The notes under the pieces were generated by a model. That model made no database searches. It was not told where the DNA came from and was given only the letters and a program-made list of their open reading frames with translations. From an uncultured Faecalibaculum sp. (GTDB taxonomy: Bacteria; Bacillota_I; Bacilli_A; Erysipelotrichales; Erysipelotrichaceae), in NCBI RefSeq assembly GCF_910588395.1, contig NZ_CAJUPA010000019.1, forward strand, positions 1-47,758: a DNA stretch of 47,758 nt, in the 5' to 3' direction. Every line of letters begins with the position of its first letter. Position 1 is the first letter of the stretch. The position numbers and the translations under genes are program-made. Shown here piece by piece: positions 22,886-36,078 of the stretch.

Positions 22886-23647
22886 ATGAAACGATACACA
22901 CATCCCAAACAGGTTTTTGTGGCGGGTCTGGCTGTGGCTGTCATTCTCTGCATCGGCAAGACTGTACAGACCGTGACCGGTATTCACAGGGCAGCCACGG
23001 ACTATGCACCGGAACAGACTGTCTCTGCCGACGGACCACTGGAAATCGTAAATACGGAGACGTTCCGGGATCATACAACGCTTGTGGTCACCGCCATCGT
23101 CCGGACCCGGGATCCGGACACAGCTGTCTATGGCGCCCAGCTGTGCTGCCGCTGGACGGAAGATGACATGGACATGGAAGAATGGACCGATATTCCGGTG
23201 ATGCCCTACGGAACCGAAACCTGGTCGGTATCCGCAATTCTGCGGGATATGACCCCGGAAGAGGCAGAATCCCTGGAGGTGCTCCTGGATACAGAGTATC
23301 AGTGGGAGGATTCTCTGGAGGAATATGACTGGCTGACAGATCCGGATGATCCGGACAGTCAGGATCTGCTGACAGCGTGGCAGAAGAAAATCTACAGCCG
23401 CGAATGCGTCCGGCTCGACGGGTATGATCAGGAGCAGGTCACTTACACCGTCCTTCCGGACAGCCGCAGCGGAGATTCCATGTACGGAAGTGTTCTGATC
23501 CAGTTCATGGATGGAGACCGCTGTGTTTTTGCCATGACAGATGTCTACGACAGCGGGGACCGGGAAATGACCAGTCTGGAGAAAACCTGCATGATTCCCT
23601 GTGACATCCCGGCCTGGACCAGTGTGACCGTGACCCGGCTGCTCTGA
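22886..23647 (+). CDS. Hypothetical protein with N-terminal membrane anchor
   Basis: A 253-residue protein with a signal-anchor at about residues 9-26 (VFVAGLAVAVILCIGKTV) after a basic start (MKRYTHPK). The remainder is acidic and should lie outside the cell. It has a beta-rich pattern with LEIVNTETFRDHTTLVVTAIV, a very acidic middle (EEAESLEVLLDTEYQWEDSLEEYDWLTDPDD region) and several Cys (about 92, 93, 178 and 231). I do not recognise the family. No Shine-Dalgarno motif precedes the ATG; a leaderless start is likely. It converges on the glycosidase operon, with a two-way terminator between. Confidence 0.72.
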   Translation: MKRYTHPKQVFVAGLAVAVILCIGKTVQTVTGIHRAATDYAPEQTVSADGPLEIVNTETFRDHTTLVVTAIVRTRDPDTAVYGAQLCCRWTEDDMDMEEWTDIPVMPYGTETWSVSAILRDMTPEEAESLEVLLDTEYQWEDSLEEYDWLTDPDDPDSQDLLTAWQKKIYSRECVRLDGYDQEQVTYTVLPDSRSGDSMYGSVLIQFMDGDRCVFAMTDVYDSGDREMTSLEKTCMIPCDIPAWTSVTVTRLL

Positions 23648-23693
23648 AGATCGGATGGCACCGGAGAGAAACTGCATGTAAAACCGAATACGC

Positions 23694-23719
23694 AAAAAGC
23701 CGGACAGTTCCGGCTTTTG
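23694..23719. terminator. Bidirectional terminator between the converging units
   Basis: AAAAAGCCGGA (23694-23704) pairs with TCCGGCTTTT (23709-23718) over a CAGT loop, with an A-run on one side and a T-run on the other. Confidence 0.85.
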
Positions 23720-23767
23720 TCATGTCTTCTGCTCTGTTTCTGCTGCCTGCAGTCCGCACAGGATCTG

Positions 23768-25081
23768 TCACGCAGCCTGCAGTTTCAGAATGCGCATCTG
23801 ACCCGGCTGCAGGTCCAGTGAACCGTGAATCTCCAGCTTTTCCCCAGACAGCAGATCTTCTGCCTGTACATCCCGGTTCACCTGCATCGTCATGGGATTG
23901 TCATCAATGTTCACCGCATACCAGATGGTGTCGCCCTCATGACTGCGCTGGTAGACACAGGCTGTATTGGTCAGGGCGATCTGAGTGTAGTCTCCATAAG
24001 CCAGTGCCGGTTCGCTGCGGCGGATCTCTGTCAGACGGGCAATCAGATCCGTCAGCTCATTCCAGTCCGGCTGTTCAATTTCCGGGCGGATACCGGTGTC
24101 ATTGCCGGATTTCACCCCTTCCACACCGCTTTCGCTGCCGTAGTAGATGGCAGGAATGCCGGGCATGGTAAACAGCATGCCATAGACCAGGGGCAGCTGT
24201 TCCTTTTTCTCCAGAATGCTGGCAATACGGGTGACATCGTGGTTGTCCACGAAAGACAGCAGATTTTTCCCGGTATACAGACACCAGGGCTCCTTGCCGA
24301 ACTGCCGGTTGAAGGAATACAGGATCTCGAAAAAGTTCCGGGAATTGAAGCTGGAGTGGATTCCCTTGTAGCATTCGTAGTTCGTGCAGGAATCCAGCAT
24401 GACATCATTGACCCAGGTGTTGTAATCCCCGTGCAGCGTTTCTCCCAGCAGAAAGAAAGGCTCCCCGTCATACTGCTTTACGTGATCGTGCAGCTGTCGC
24501 AGAAAGTCCTGATCCAGGCAGTAAGCCACATCCAGCCGCAGCCCCGAGATGCCGAAGGCATGCCGCCACCAGTCCACTGTATCCAGCAGATACTGCACGA
24601 CTTCCGGGTTTTTCAGGTTGAGACTCACCAGTTCGTCGTAGCCTTCCCAGTTCTTGTACCAGAATCCGTCATGGAAGGAGGTGTCACCGCCGAAATCAAT
24701 GGTGAACCAGTCTTTGTACCGGCTGTTTTCCCGGTTTTTCAGGACATCCTGGAACGCGAAGAATTCCCGGCCCACATGATTGAACACCGCATCAAAGAGC
24801 ACCCGGATCCCGGCTGTCTGATATGCCTGACAGACACGGGCCAGATCTTCTTCGGTACCCAGGCGGTCATCCACTTTCCGCATGTCTGTTGTGTTGTACC
24901 CATGGGATACGGACTCAAACAGCGGGTTGAACAGAACTGCATTGACGCCGATTTTCTCCAGGTGCGGCAGCCAGCTTTCGGCTTTCAGAATCCTGTGCGC
25001 CGGCACATGATCGTTTTCAAAGGGAGCCCCGAAGGCGCCCAGCGGGTAAATCTGATATACGACGGATTCATCAAACCACAT
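23768..25081 (-). CDS. GH13 alpha-amylase-family glycosidase
   Basis: A 437-residue intracellular enzyme acting on alpha-glucans such as maltodextrins or cyclodextrins. The (beta/alpha)8 barrel motifs are clear: DAVFNHVG (97-104), GLRLDVAY with nucleophile Asp184, GETLHG with acid/base Glu214, and FVDNHD with Asp279. A C-terminal beta domain ends the protein. It has no signal peptide, and it lacks the extra N-terminal domain of typical neopullulanases. The start ATG 25081 is seven bases after AGGGGG; the ATG at 25087 would leave only two. It lies 2 bp after ybaK. The exact substrate cannot be told from the sequence. Confidence 0.92.
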   Translation of the reverse strand: MWFDESVVYQIYPLGAFGAPFENDHVPAHRILKAESWLPHLEKIGVNAVLFNPLFESVSHGYNTTDMRKVDDRLGTEEDLARVCQAYQTAGIRVLFDAVFNHVGREFFAFQDVLKNRENSRYKDWFTIDFGGDTSFHDGFWYKNWEGYDELVSLNLKNPEVVQYLLDTVDWWRHAFGISGLRLDVAYCLDQDFLRQLHDHVKQYDGEPFFLLGETLHGDYNTWVNDVMLDSCTNYECYKGIHSSFNSRNFFEILYSFNRQFGKEPWCLYTGKNLLSFVDNHDVTRIASILEKKEQLPLVYGMLFTMPGIPAIYYGSESGVEGVKSGNDTGIRPEIEQPDWNELTDLIARLTEIRRSEPALAYGDYTQIALTNTACVYQRSHEGDTIWYAVNIDDNPMTMQVNRDVQAEDLLSGEKLEIHGSLDLQPGQMRILKLQAA

Positions 25082-25083
25082 TG

Positions 25084-25569
25084 TCATTCCCCCTGTCTGG
25101 CAATCTCTGCCAGTTTGATATCTGCCGCCTGAATCAGGTCGGCAGGTCTGATTTTAAGCTGGAGACCGATCTGTCCCCCGGATACATGCACCTGGTCGTG
25201 ACCGGTCAGGGAGGCATCCGCAAAGGTGGCGAATCTCTTTTTCATGCCCACCGGCGAACAGCCGCCCCGGACATAGCCGGTGACCTTGGTCAGATCCTTC
25301 AGCGGGAGCATCTCCAGACTTTTCACTCCCGCAGCCCGGGCGCACTGTTTCAGATCCAGCTCCCGGTCCACAGGCACCAGAAACACAAAGTGGCTGCTGC
25401 CGGATCTGGTGACCAGTGTCTTGAACACCGCTGCCGGATCTTCCTGCAGGCTTCGGGCAACGGAAACGCCGTCCACCGGATCGTGAGGCGAATGTTCGTA
25501 TTCTATGGCTTCATAGGGAATGCCGGCTGCATCCAGCATCCGCATGGCATTGGTTTTGGATTTGTGCAT
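25084..25569 (-). CDS. ybaK: YbaK/EbsC-family Cys-tRNA(Pro) deacylase
   Basis: A 161-residue editing protein that hydrolyses wrongly charged Cys-tRNA(Pro) or related aminoacyl-tRNAs. It has the family layout: HDPVDGVSVARSL, the catalytic Lys in VFKTLVT (about residue 50), FVFLVPVDRELDLK, GYVRGGCSPVGMKKRF and the late GGQIGLQLKIRPADLI. The length is usual. The start ATG 25569 has AAAGGAGG upstream. It forms a two-gene operon with the glycosidase. Confidence 0.94.
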   Translation of the reverse strand: MHKSKTNAMRMLDAAGIPYEAIEYEHSPHDPVDGVSVARSLQEDPAAVFKTLVTRSGSSHFVFLVPVDRELDLKQCARAAGVKSLEMLPLKDLTKVTGYVRGGCSPVGMKKRFATFADASLTGHDQVHVSGGQIGLQLKIRPADLIQAADIKLAEIARQGE

Positions 25570-25615
25570 GTTACCTCCTTTGCAGCGGTCGGGACCAGTC
25601 CGGTCCTTCCGGTTC

Positions 25616-26194
25616 TCAGGCCCTTGCCTGCATCTTGTCCAGCAGGATCCTGGCGACCATCACCTTGGATGTGGAATGATCCATGGCGGTTTTCTCGATA
25701 TAGCGGTGCGCCTTCTCCTCTGACCAGCGGTAATTCTCCATCAGCAGCAGCTTGCACCGGGAGACCACCTGAAGCTCTTTGTATTTGTCCCAGCTGCGGA
25801 TCAGCTGCCGCTGGATCTGCCGGATCTGCGTTCTGGCTTTCTCCACCACCGACACAGCCTGCCAGGCAGTCTGACGGTTCACCGGCAGACTCAGCACAAA
25901 TACAGAAGTCTCTCTGACAGTGTACGCCGCCTGATCGAACTTGTCCGCCGGGACAAACAGCAGGACATCCATGTCGAAGGAAGATGCGATCTGTGCCGCT
26001 GTCCGGATTCCGTATTCATCCGCCAGCGGAGTGAAGATCACCACCAGGGAAAAGTTCCGGCTGGCCAGCAGCTGTCTGGCAGAGGCAGCGGAGGACACCA
26101 GGACACAGGGCTCATAGCGGGACACAGGAAACAGTTCCCGGAGAAGACTATCCTGGTCTTTTCCCGCAGACGCCGCCAGAACCAGCGGTTTCAT
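25616..26194 (-). CDS. ANTAR-domain RNA-binding antiterminator with degenerate receiver
   Basis: A 192-residue protein. The N-terminal half (about 1-115) looks like a response-regulator receiver, but the phosphoacceptor Asp is not apparent at the end of beta-3 (the strand reads LVVIFTPL), so control by phosphorylation is doubtful. A coiled coil (about 115-135) leads into the ANTAR domain (about 136-188), with the typical YKELQVVSRCKLLLMENYRWSEEKAHRYIEKTAM pattern. ANTAR proteins bind paired RNA hairpins and stop terminator formation. The start overlaps the stop of glnA (ATGA). In clostridia such a gene next to glnA controls nitrogen genes; the glnN leader at 27674-27729 is a likely target. 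Confidence 0.9.
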   Translation of the reverse strand: MKPLVLAASAGKDQDSLLRELFPVSRYEPCVLVSSAASARQLLASRNFSLVVIFTPLADEYGIRTAAQIASSFDMDVLLFVPADKFDQAAYTVRETSVFVLSLPVNRQTAWQAVSVVEKARTQIRQIQRQLIRSWDKYKELQVVSRCKLLLMENYRWSEEKAHRYIEKTAMDHSTSKVMVARILLDKMQARA

Positions 26195-27411
26195 TCCTGC
26201 TCCCGGGCGGCGTAGGCAGCCGTCACAGAAGCCGGCACATGGAGCTTTACCAGACCGCTGCCCAGTGCCACTTCAATGCTTTCCTCCATGGACGCCGGAA
26301 GACTGGCCAGACATCTGTCCTGCAGCCCTGACAGATCCATATCGCAGGGATCGGGCAGCGTCATGCTGTTGCGGACGCCATCCAGTCCCGCCTGGATCAG
26401 CAGCATGAACACCAGATAGGGGCTGGTGGTGCAGTCGGGATTCCGGAGTTCCATGCGATTGACATGATCGCTGGGCACCCGCACCAGCAGACTCCGGTTC
26501 ACATTGCTCCAGCTGATGCACGCCGGAGCTTTGCGCCGGCCCAGCCGCAGGTAGGAAGCCGGGGTCGGATTGGTGAACAGACACAGTTCCCGGATATGAG
26601 CCAGAACACCGGCCATGAAGGAACAGAACACGGCGTTTTCATCAATGGGATTCAGAAAGTCCTCGGATTCCACCTGTATGTTCACATGCAGACCGTTCCC
26701 CGGTTCCTCCGGCAGCGGCCGCGGAGAGAAATCCGCCCGGAGACCATTGGTGCTGGCCACCGTACGCACCACCCATTTGAACAGACTGGCCTCATCCGCC
26801 GCCCGCACCGGAGATGACGCGTGGAAATCCACTTCATTCTGCCCCGGACCGCACTGATGATAACTGGCCTGCGGCTGCATTCCCATTTCAGCCAGGGTGA
26901 AGCAGATCTCCCGCCGTATGTTCTCCCCGTGATCCAGCGGAGACACATCCAGATAACCGCCGGTGTCCAGCGGCTCACAGGTGGGCCTTCCCTTTTCATC
27001 ATCCCGGAAGAGATAGAATTCGAATTCCGTGGACATCCGCAGACTGATCCCCATCCCGGCGGCATCCTGCACCGCCTGCTTCAGTCTGGCCCGCATATCC
27101 TTCTCAAAAGGCGTGCCATCCGGATACACCAGAGAACAGATCATCAGCACCACCGATCCGTCCACACTGCGCCAGGGCAGAATTGTGAAAGTGGAAGGAT
27201 CCGGTTTCAGGTACAGATCACCGTGCCGCTCGTTTTCAAAGCCTCCCACCGCGAATGCATCGATGGCGATTCCCCGGGCAAACGCCCGTTCCAGCTGATC
27301 CGGCAGAATGGAAATGTTTTTCTGGTGACCGTATATATCGAAGAAAGTCAGGCGGATAAACCGCACATCCTCCTGCTCCGCGAATTTCATCACATCGTCC
27401 ACAGTATACAT
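26191..27411 (-). CDS. glnA: Glutamine synthetase type I
   Basis: A 406-residue enzyme that makes glutamine from glutamate, ammonia and ATP. The beta-grasp N-domain is followed by the catalytic domain with TEFEFYLF (Glu metal ligands), HQCGPGQNEVDF, GNGLHVNIQV, PTPASYLRLG, NRSLLVRVP and RMELRNPDCTTSPYL. It is somewhat shorter than the usual 440-470 residues, and the adenylylation loop is not visible. The start ATG 27411 has GAGAG at eight bases; the TTG at 27417 is less likely. It is coupled to the ANTAR gene. An extended -10 (TGG-TACTAT) lies about 45 bp upstream. Confidence 0.93.
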   Translation of the reverse strand: MYTVDDVMKFAEQEDVRFIRLTFFDIYGHQKNISILPDQLERAFARGIAIDAFAVGGFENERHGDLYLKPDPSTFTILPWRSVDGSVVLMICSLVYPDGTPFEKDMRARLKQAVQDAAGMGISLRMSTEFEFYLFRDDEKGRPTCEPLDTGGYLDVSPLDHGENIRREICFTLAEMGMQPQASYHQCGPGQNEVDFHASSPVRAADEASLFKWVVRTVASTNGLRADFSPRPLPEEPGNGLHVNIQVESEDFLNPIDENAVFCSFMAGVLAHIRELCLFTNPTPASYLRLGRRKAPACISWSNVNRSLLVRVPSDHVNRMELRNPDCTTSPYLVFMLLIQAGLDGVRNSMTLPDPCDMDLSGLQDRCLASLPASMEESIEVALGSGLVKLHVPASVTAAYAAREQE

Positions 27412-27454
27412 AGGCAAATCTCTCTTTCTTATTTTCGACTATGTAATAGTACCA

Positions 27455-27524
27455 CAGCCCGCCGGCACAGATTTCACGCCTCTCTGGCTGCTGCATGTTT
27501 TTCTGCCGATGAATGCCGGGGCTG
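27455..27524. repeat. Long inverted repeat in the glnA upstream region
   Basis: CAGCCC-gc-CGGCA (27455-27467) pairs with TGCCGGGGCTG (27514-27524), 11 pairs with a two-base bulge and a loop of about 46 nt. It overlaps or precedes the glnA promoter. It may be an operator or an RNA stem. No T-run follows. Confidence 0.4.
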
Positions 27525-27631
27525 CCATTGAAAAGGAATGCATGCGGCTGTGAATCTGACCGGCGTCGGGAACGAAACCGGATTCCGGATGAAAGCACGA
27601 AACCGGAGCCTGAAATTTTCTTACATTCCTG

Positions 27632-27659
27632 TTGACATCATTTTCATCCCCGGTATAAT
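27632..27659 (+). promoter_or_regulatory. Promoter of glnN
   Basis: TTGACA (27632-27637), a 16-bp spacer and TATAAT (27654-27659). It is the strongest consensus promoter seen in the window. Confidence 0.88.
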
Positions 27660-27672
27660 CAGAGTTGTGAAA

Positions 27673-27729
27673 GCGGCAAAGGCGTCGTTTCTCCCCTCAA
27701 GGGAGGAGTGTCCCATTGCCGTTTTTTTT
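27673..27729 (+). promoter_or_regulatory. glnN leader attenuator: hexaloop hairpin overlapping a terminator
   Basis: A terminator forms from CGGCAA (27674-27679) with TTGCCG (27716-27721), with an inner CTCCC/GGGAG stem, followed by eight T. It stands between the promoter and the glnN start, so read-through must be controlled. The bases 27673-27688 can instead fold as GCGGC-AAAGGC-GTCGT, a five-pair stem (two G-U pairs) whose six-base loop has A at position 1 and G at position 4, as ANTAR targets do. That hairpin uses up the 5' arm of the terminator. A second ANTAR hairpin, normally present, was not found. Confidence 0.68.
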
Positions 27730-27751
27730 ACAGACAAGAAGGAGAAATAGT

Positions 27752-29845
27752 ATGGATCAGGTAACCGAACTCTTTGGCCAGAACGTCTTTGACGAAGAAA
27801 CCATGCGGGAACGTCTGCCCAAGGACACATTCCGTGAACTCCAGAAAACAACGCAGGAAGGCAAACCCCTGAACATCAAGATCGCCAACGCGGTAGCACA
27901 TGCCATGAAGAGCTGGGCGCTGGAAAAGGGTGCCACGCACTACACCCACTGGTTCCAGCCCATGACCGGCGTTACGGCGGAAAAGCATGACGGATTCATC
28001 AACCCCGACGGAAACGGAAAGATCATCATGTCTTTCTCCGGAAAGGAACTGATCAAAGGCGAACCGGATGCCTCCAGCTTCCCCTCCGGCGGTCTGCGGG
28101 CGACATTTGAAGCCCGGGGCTATACAGCCTGGGACCCCACCAGCCCGGCCTTCATCAAAAACGGCGTGCTGTGCATTCCCACCGCATTCTGCTCCTACTC
28201 CGGCCATGCGCTGGACAAGAAAACCCCGCTGCTGCGCTCCATGGAGGCCATCAACAAGCAGGCGATGCGGATCCTGAAGCTGTTTGGCAATGAAGATGTC
28301 AAAACAGTCAACACCACGGTGGGACCGGAGCAGGAATACTTCCTGATCGACAAGGAATACTACAGCCAGCGCAAGGACCTGCAGTATACAGGACGAACGC
28401 TCTTCGGTGCTCCCACACCCAAGGGTCAGGAAATGGAAGACCACTACTTCGGCACGATCAAAAGCCGGGTGCAGGCGTTCATGAACGATCTGAACCGGGA
28501 GCTCTGGAAGCTGGGCATCCTGGCCAAGACCGAGCACAACGAAGTGGCACCGGCACAGTTTGAACTGGCACCGGTGTTCACCACCACGAACATGGCTGTG
28601 GACCACAACCAGCTGACCATGGAAATCATTCAGCGTGTGGCCAAGAAACACGGTCTGGTGGCACTGCTGCACGAAAAGCCCTTTGAAGGCATCAATGGCT
28701 CCGGCAAGCACAACAACTGGTCACTGTCCACAGACACCGGCGTGAACCTGCTGGAACCCGGTGACACACCTTTTGAAAACGCCCAGTTCCTGCTGTTCCT
28801 GGCGGCTGTGATCAAAGCCGTGGACGAGCACCAGGATCTGCTCCGGCTCTCTGTGGCGACCGCAGGCAACGATCACCGGCTGGGAGCCAACGAGGCACCT
28901 CCAGCCATCATCTCCATTTTCCTGGGCGAGGAACTGGCGGAAGTCATCGATGCACTGGAATCCGAGTCCCCCTACGGCGGTCATGACAAGGAATTCATGA
29001 AGATCGGTGCCAGTGTTCTCCCGAAGTTCCCCAAGGACTCCACAGACCGCAACCGGACAAGTCCCTTCGCCTTCACCGGCAACAAGTTCGAATTCCGGAT
29101 GCCCGGCTCCAACCTGTCGGTTTCCAGCCCCAACATCATGCTCAATGCCGCTGTGGCGGATGTGCTGCAGGAATTTGCGGATGCGCTGGAAGGTGAAGAG
29201 GATCTGTACGAAGCGGTGCACGATCTGGTGAAAAACACGATCCACGACCACAAGCGGATCATCTTCAACGGCAACGGCTATGATGACGCCTGGATCGAGG
29301 AAGCCGAATCCCGGGGTCTGCTGAACCTGAAGACCACCCCGGATGCTCTTCCCTATTCCATTCTGGACAAGAACGTGGAACTCCTGGAACGTCAGCATGT
29401 GCTGAGCCGGGACGAAACGCTGTCCAGATACGAAATCATGATGGACGAATACGTCAAAACGCTGAACATCGAAGCCCAGACCATGTCGGACATGGCCAAA
29501 AAGGAAATCCTGCCGGCTGTATCCGCCTTTACCGGCGAGCTCTCGGATACGATCCTGGCAAAAACAGCCGTTTCCCAGAGCATTCCCGTGGACTACGAGC
29601 TGTCCACTCTGGAAACAGCCAGCCTGCTCCTGACGGAAGCCACCCATGCACTGCAGGCTCTGGATGCGTCCATTGCCGAGATGCACGCCCTGGAGGGATT
29701 CGAAGACAAGGCTTTCTATGTGCGTGACGCACTGATTCCGGCCATGGATGCCCTGCGGGCACCCTGCGACAAGCTGGAGACCATTGTATCGGATACCGCA
29801 TGGCCGTTCCCGACCTACGGCAAACTGCTTTTCGGCATCATCTGA
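27752..29845 (+). CDS. glnN: Glutamine synthetase type III
   Basis: A 697-residue glutamine synthetase of the large GSIII class, known from Bacteroides, cyanobacteria and clostridia. The specific N-terminal region has THWFQPMTG and SFSGKELIKGEPDASSFPSGG. The catalytic part has TVGPEQEYFLID, AKTEHNEVAPAQFELAP, GSGKHNNWSLST and NRTSPFAFTGNKFEFRMPGS. A long helical C-terminal part follows. The start ATG 27752 has AAGGAG seven bases upstream. A second, type I enzyme is encoded divergently 341 bp away. Expression is probably attenuated in the leader. asnB follows after 64 bp. Confidence 0.97.
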   Translation: MDQVTELFGQNVFDEETMRERLPKDTFRELQKTTQEGKPLNIKIANAVAHAMKSWALEKGATHYTHWFQPMTGVTAEKHDGFINPDGNGKIIMSFSGKELIKGEPDASSFPSGGLRATFEARGYTAWDPTSPAFIKNGVLCIPTAFCSYSGHALDKKTPLLRSMEAINKQAMRILKLFGNEDVKTVNTTVGPEQEYFLIDKEYYSQRKDLQYTGRTLFGAPTPKGQEMEDHYFGTIKSRVQAFMNDLNRELWKLGILAKTEHNEVAPAQFELAPVFTTTNMAVDHNQLTMEIIQRVAKKHGLVALLHEKPFEGINGSGKHNNWSLSTDTGVNLLEPGDTPFENAQFLLFLAAVIKAVDEHQDLLRLSVATAGNDHRLGANEAPPAIISIFLGEELAEVIDALESESPYGGHDKEFMKIGASVLPKFPKDSTDRNRTSPFAFTGNKFEFRMPGSNLSVSSPNIMLNAAVADVLQEFADALEGEEDLYEAVHDLVKNTIHDHKRIIFNGNGYDDAWIEEAESRGLLNLKTTPDALPYSILDKNVELLERQHVLSRDETLSRYEIMMDEYVKTLNIEAQTMSDMAKKEILPAVSAFTGELSDTILAKTAVSQSIPVDYELSTLETASLLLTEATHALQALDASIAEMHALEGFEDKAFYVRDALIPAMDALRAPCDKLETIVSDTAWPFPTYGKLLFGII

Positions 29846-29859
29846 TGATCATGAATCGA

Positions 29860-29890
29860 CCGACAGCTTTCCGGCTGTCGGCTGATTTTT
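29860..29890 (+). terminator. Hairpin between glnN and asnB, weak terminator
   Basis: CCGACAGC (29860-29867) pairs perfectly with GCTGTCGG (29874-29881), followed four bases later by five T. It may end part of the glnN transcripts while letting some pass into asnB. Confidence 0.55.
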
Positions 29891-29909
29891 CAAGGAGGAA
29901 TCAAATCAT

Positions 29910-31490
29910 ATGTGTACAGTAATCGGAACCCGGAGTTCTTTCATCTCGGAACAGGACCTGACAAAGGCCCTGGAAGCCACCACATCCCGCGGACCGGATG
30001 ACATGCGGATCATGAAGCACAATGCCGGCATCCTGGGTTTCCAGCGGCTGGCCATCATGGGGCTTACCCCCGAGGGGATGCAGCCCTTCGCCCTGAATGG
30101 CGCGCTGGCGGTGTGCAACGGAGAGATCTACGGGTTCCGCTCCTTGAAGAATCAGCTGCAGGAAAAAGGCTATGTCTTCCAGTCGGATTCCGACTGCGAG
30201 ATTCTGCTGCCGCTGTTTGAAGAGTACGGAACGGATATGTTCGGAATGCTGGATGCGGAGTATGCCTGCATTCTTCTGACAGCCGGCGGGGACATCCTCG
30301 CTGCCCGGGATCCCTTCGGCATCCGCCCGCTGTATTACGGCTATGCAGCAGATGGTCAGCCGGTGTTTGCCAGCGAGCCCAAAAACCTCACCGGGCTGAC
30401 GGACCGGATCATGCCCTTCCCTCCGGGTCATTATTATGCAGATGGCGAATTCCACTGTTACCGGGATCTGACAGCAGTCAGCGACTACCTCCCGGATGAT
30501 GTGGATGCCGCCGCGGCGGGAATCCGGGACAGACTGGTGGAAGGCGTGAGAAAACGGCTGGATGCGGATGCACCCCTAGGCTATCTGCTGTCCGGGGGCC
30601 TGGATTCGTCTCTGGTCTGCGCCATTGGACAGAAGCTGTCGGACAAACCGATCCGGACTTTTGCGATCGGCATGGATACGGATGCCATCGACCTGAAATA
30701 CGCCAGACAGGCGGCTGACTGGATTGGCAGCGATCACCGGGAAATCATCATGACAAAACAGGATGTTCTGGAGGCCCTGGACCCGGTGATCCGCACGCTG
30801 GCCACCTATGACATCACCACCATCCGCGCGTCTATTGGCATGTATCTGATCTGCAGGGCGATCCGGGAAACCACGGATGTGCGGGTGCTGCTCACCGGTG
30901 AGATCAGTGACGAACTCTTCGGCTACAAATACACGGACTTTGCTCCGGATGCAGAAGCCTTCCAGCAGGAAGCCTGCAAGCGGGTGCGTGAACTGCACAT
31001 GTACGATGTGCTCCGGGCGGACCGGTGCATCTCGGTTCACTCCATGGAGGCCCGGGTTCCCTTCGGAGATCTGGATTTTGCAGACTATGTGATGCACCTG
31101 GATCCGGCAATCAAGATGAATGTCTACGGAAAGGGCAAGTATCTGCTGCGCAGGGCTTTCATGGGTACGGAGTATCTGCCGCAGGATCTGCTCATGCGGG
31201 AAAAAGCCGCTTTCTCCGATGCGGTGGGTCATTCCATGGCGGATGATCTCCACCAGCTGGCAGAGGAAACCTACACGGATGAAGAATTCGAACAGCGGCG
31301 GCAGAAATACACCCACGCCCGTCCCTTCACGAAGGAATCGCTGCTGTACCGGGAGATCTTCGAGAAATACTATCCCGGACAGTCGCAGATGGTGACGGAT
31401 TTCTGGATGCCCAACCGGGACTGGGAAGGCTGCCAGGTCAACGACCCCAGCGCCCGGTACCTGTCCAACTACGGAGCAAGCGGTCAGTAG
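29910..31490 (+). CDS. asnB: Asparagine synthetase B (glutamine-hydrolysing)
   Basis: A 526-residue enzyme that makes asparagine from aspartate, ATP and glutamine. The N-terminal class II glutamine amidotransferase domain starts with the nucleophile Cys2 and has SRGPDD, FQRLAIMG and CNGEIYGF. The synthetase domain has the PP-loop LLSGGLDSSLV (about 225-235), LTGEISDELFGY and the SVHSMEARVPF stretch. The length resembles the Escherichia coli AsnB type. The start ATG 29910 has AGGAGG upstream. It lies in a row with glnN, gltB and gltD, all using or making glutamine. A small hairpin but no terminator separates it from gltB. Confidence 0.97.
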   Translation: MCTVIGTRSSFISEQDLTKALEATTSRGPDDMRIMKHNAGILGFQRLAIMGLTPEGMQPFALNGALAVCNGEIYGFRSLKNQLQEKGYVFQSDSDCEILLPLFEEYGTDMFGMLDAEYACILLTAGGDILAARDPFGIRPLYYGYAADGQPVFASEPKNLTGLTDRIMPFPPGHYYADGEFHCYRDLTAVSDYLPDDVDAAAAGIRDRLVEGVRKRLDADAPLGYLLSGGLDSSLVCAIGQKLSDKPIRTFAIGMDTDAIDLKYARQAADWIGSDHREIIMTKQDVLEALDPVIRTLATYDITTIRASIGMYLICRAIRETTDVRVLLTGEISDELFGYKYTDFAPDAEAFQQEACKRVRELHMYDVLRADRCISVHSMEARVPFGDLDFADYVMHLDPAIKMNVYGKGKYLLRRAFMGTEYLPQDLLMREKAAFSDAVGHSMADDLHQLAEETYTDEEFEQRRQKYTHARPFTKESLLYREIFEKYYPGQSQMVTDFWMPNRDWEGCQVNDPSARYLSNYGASGQ

Positions 31491-31563
31491 CGGACAGCAG
31501 AACAGACACAGAAGCTCGCAGAGCTTTCAGGAATACAGAAGACTAGACAGGAGAGCAACAGGC

Positions 31564-36077
<4,514 letters not shown>

Positions 36078-36078
<1 letters not shown>

